NCBI GenBank assembly: GCA_036260415.1
Contig: DASZZX010000109.1
Coordinates: forward strand, 1-6,616
DNA from: DASZZX01 sp036260415
GTDB taxonomy: Bacteria > Actinomycetota > Nitriliruptoria > Nitriliruptorales > JAHWKO01
Length of the DNA: 6,616 nucleotides
Direction of reading: 5' to 3'
Shown: positions 5,463 through 6,616 of the stretch, one piece after another
How the letters are laid out: each line of letters opens with the position of its first letter
Position numbering within the stretch: position 1 is the first letter of the stretch
Position numbers and translations under genes: made by a program
The notes under the pieces: generated by a model
What the model was told of the DNA's origin: nothing
The model's input: the letters and a program-made list of their open reading frames with translations, nothing else
Database searches by the model: none

Positions 5463-6557
5463 TCAGGCGGGTCCGACGCTGCGATCGCCGAACGCCAGCT
5501 CGATGCCGCCCTTGGGCAGCAGGACGCGGAAGGTGGCACCGTCGCCGACGTCGGACTCCGCCCAGACCCTGCCACCGTGCGCCTCCACCAGGCCCTTGGT
5601 GATGTACAGGCCGAGGCCGGTCCCGGTCCGCCGGATGCCGCGCCCGCGGGCGAACTTGCCGAAGATCTGTCGCAGCTGGTCGGGTGGGATGCCCGGCCCC
5701 TGGTCAGTCACCTCGATCTCGACCGTCTCGGGTTGCTCGCCCACCCCGACACGGACCGGGCTTCCGGGCGCGTACTGCAGCGCGTTCTCCACGAGGTTGG
5801 TGACGACCTGCTCGAGCTTGTCCGGATCGACGTACACCGGGGGCAGGCCACGGGAGGTCTCCAGCGTGATCTCGCGGTCCTCGTCGTGGTGGTGGGTGAG
5901 CTTGTCGATCACCCGCTCGATGATCGGCGGCAGGTCCGTCACCAGGCGGTGCAGCTGCACGCGGCCTGCGTCGATGCGGGCGACGTCGAGCAGCTCGGTC
6001 AGCAGACGCGTGACGCGGTCCGCGTCGGCGTTGATCGTGGCGAGCATCTGGCGCTTCTGCTCGTCGCTGAACCGTTCCCACTTGACCAGCATCGTGCGGG
6101 TGAAGCCTTTCACGCTGGTCAGCGGCGAGCGGATCTCGTGCGAGACCGTGGCGATGAGGTCGCTCCGGGCGGCGTCGAGACGCTCACGCCGGCCGGCGTT
6201 GCGGAAGGTGAGCACCGCCCCGCCGTCGATCAGGCGTCCGGCGATGCTGACGGGGCGGTACCAGCCGTCGCTCAGACGCACGCGTAGGAGCCGCTCGGGC
6301 AGCCGGTCACCCAGCCGCTGCTCGGGCAGCAGGCGGTCGCTGACGCGCTCCCCCGTGTCGTCGAACAGCTCCAGCACCTCCGGCAGCGGTTCCCCGACCG
6401 CGGCTCGCTGCACACCCAGGAGGTTGCGGGCACGCTCGTTCACGGTCCGGATGGTGAGATCCCGGTCGACCACCACGACGGCTTCCGGGAGGAGATCGAA
6501 CGTGCCCGCGTCGGCCGCCGGCTCCCGACCCCGTCCCCGCACCGGCGAACCGGTCAT
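5463..6557 (-). CDS. Cytosolic PAS-domain sensor histidine kinase
   Basis: This is a 364-residue two-component sensor kinase. A PAS-like sensory region spans about 18-120 (DLLPEAVVVVDRDLTIRTVNERARNLLG at its start). The HisKA dimerisation domain follows, with the phosphorylated histidine in VSHEIRSPLTSVKGF (His140), and then a HATPase_c domain. The ATPase shows the N box NLVENALQYAP (254-264), G1 box DQGPGI (285-290), F box IFGKFARG (298-305) and G2 box GTGLGLYI (312-319). All core catalytic motifs look intact. There is no signal peptide or transmembrane segment, so it should sense something inside the cell; ligand and output are unknown. No response regulator gene is adjacent downstream, so its partner is probably elsewhere. 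The ATG overlaps the stop of the preceding reading frame (ATGA) and has GGGAGGGGAG upstream. The phosphotransfer role follows from the family; any link to the PheRS genes is only positional. Confidence 0.93.
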   Translation of the reverse strand: MTGSPVRGRGREPAADAGTFDLLPEAVVVVDRDLTIRTVNERARNLLGVQRAAVGEPLPEVLELFDDTGERVSDRLLPEQRLGDRLPERLLRVRLSDGWYRPVSIAGRLIDGGAVLTFRNAGRRERLDAARSDLIATVSHEIRSPLTSVKGFTRTMLVKWERFSDEQKRQMLATINADADRVTRLLTELLDVARIDAGRVQLHRLVTDLPPIIERVIDKLTHHHDEDREITLETSRGLPPVYVDPDKLEQVVTNLVENALQYAPGSPVRVGVGEQPETVEIEVTDQGPGIPPDQLRQIFGKFARGRGIRRTGTGLGLYITKGLVEAHGGRVWAESDVGDGATFRVLLPKGGIELAFGDRSVGPA

Positions 6558-6616
6558 CGGAGCGCTCCCCTCCCGGCGGCCCGCGCAGCCGCGTAGGCCG
6601 ACACAGCGACCGCAGC
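6554..6616 (-). CDS. C-terminal fragment of an upstream gene (product uncertain)
   Basis: Reading from the window edge, 20 sense codons end at a TGA (6556-6554) that overlaps the kinase ATG as ATGA, the usual 4-bp coupling arrangement. The peptide is Ala/Arg-rich (AAVAVSAYAAARAAGR...) and looks like a final helix. In actinobacteria a SpoU/TrmH-type rRNA methyltransferase often lies between rplT and pheS, and those proteins end in an Ala-rich helix, so that is a candidate. The fragment is too short to prove it. Open frames of 20 codons are common in GC-rich DNA, so the evidence is mainly the overlap geometry. Confidence 0.45.
   Translation of the reverse strand, partial: AAVAVSAYAAARAAGRGALR
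6565..6574 (-). promoter_or_regulatory. Ribosome binding site of the histidine kinase gene
   Basis: GGGAGGGGAG on the minus strand precedes ATG 6557 by 7 nt. It partly overlaps a perfect 10-bp palindrome, GGAGCGCTCC (6568-6559), which could form only a very tight hairpin and is probably incidental. Confidence 0.6.

Noticed and set aside
3998..5575. 525-codon minus-strand frame across pheT, pheS and the kinase end
   Set aside because: It is out of frame with three convincing genes and its translation is Arg/Pro/Gly-rich without motifs; it is a composition artefact.
1..6616. Mobile elements, CRISPR arrays, tRNA or rRNA genes
   Set aside because: I found no regularly spaced repeats, transposase-like protein, terminal inverted repeats or cloverleaf; nearly all of the window is accounted for by housekeeping genes.

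Overview
This is a GC-rich window in which every gene I can support lies on the minus strand. It therefore reads from position 6616 down to 1. The base composition and the gene order pheS-pheT-(arfB)-argC-argJ point to a high-GC actinobacterium. pheST followed by the arginine biosynthesis cluster is a familiar actinobacterial arrangement. A deep-branching class such as Nitriliruptoria or Acidimicrobiia would fit, but that placement is a guess.

Layout in transcription order. (1) 6616-6554: the last 20 codons of an upstream gene, overlapping the next gene by 4 bp. (2) 6557-5463: a soluble PAS-HisKA-HATPase sensor histidine kinase with no membrane segment. (3) 5462-5311: a 152-bp leader containing a hairpin that buries the pheS Shine-Dalgarno sequence. 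(4) 5310-4261 pheS and 4257-1783 pheT: the two subunits of phenylalanyl-tRNA synthetase. (5) 1786-1250: an ArfB/YaeJ-type ribosome-rescue peptidyl-tRNA hydrolase, starting in a 4-bp overlap with pheT. (6) 1249-1143: an intergenic control region with a GC-rich hairpin, then a good sigma70-type promoter covered by two ARG-box-like palindromes. (7) 1142-117 argC, then 120-1 the first 40 codons of argJ, overlapping argC by 4 bp.

There are two functional blocks. The first is a translation block: kinase, PheRS and ribosome rescue, tightly packed and probably co-transcribed at least from pheS to arfB. The second is the start of an arginine (ornithine) biosynthesis operon with its own promoter, probably repressed by ArgR with arginine as co-repressor.

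The protein-coding content is housekeeping and I see no mobile element, CRISPR array, RNA gene or unknown multi-gene system. The most informative non-coding signals are the promoter with overlapping tandem ARG boxes upstream of argC and the SD-sequestering hairpin before pheS.
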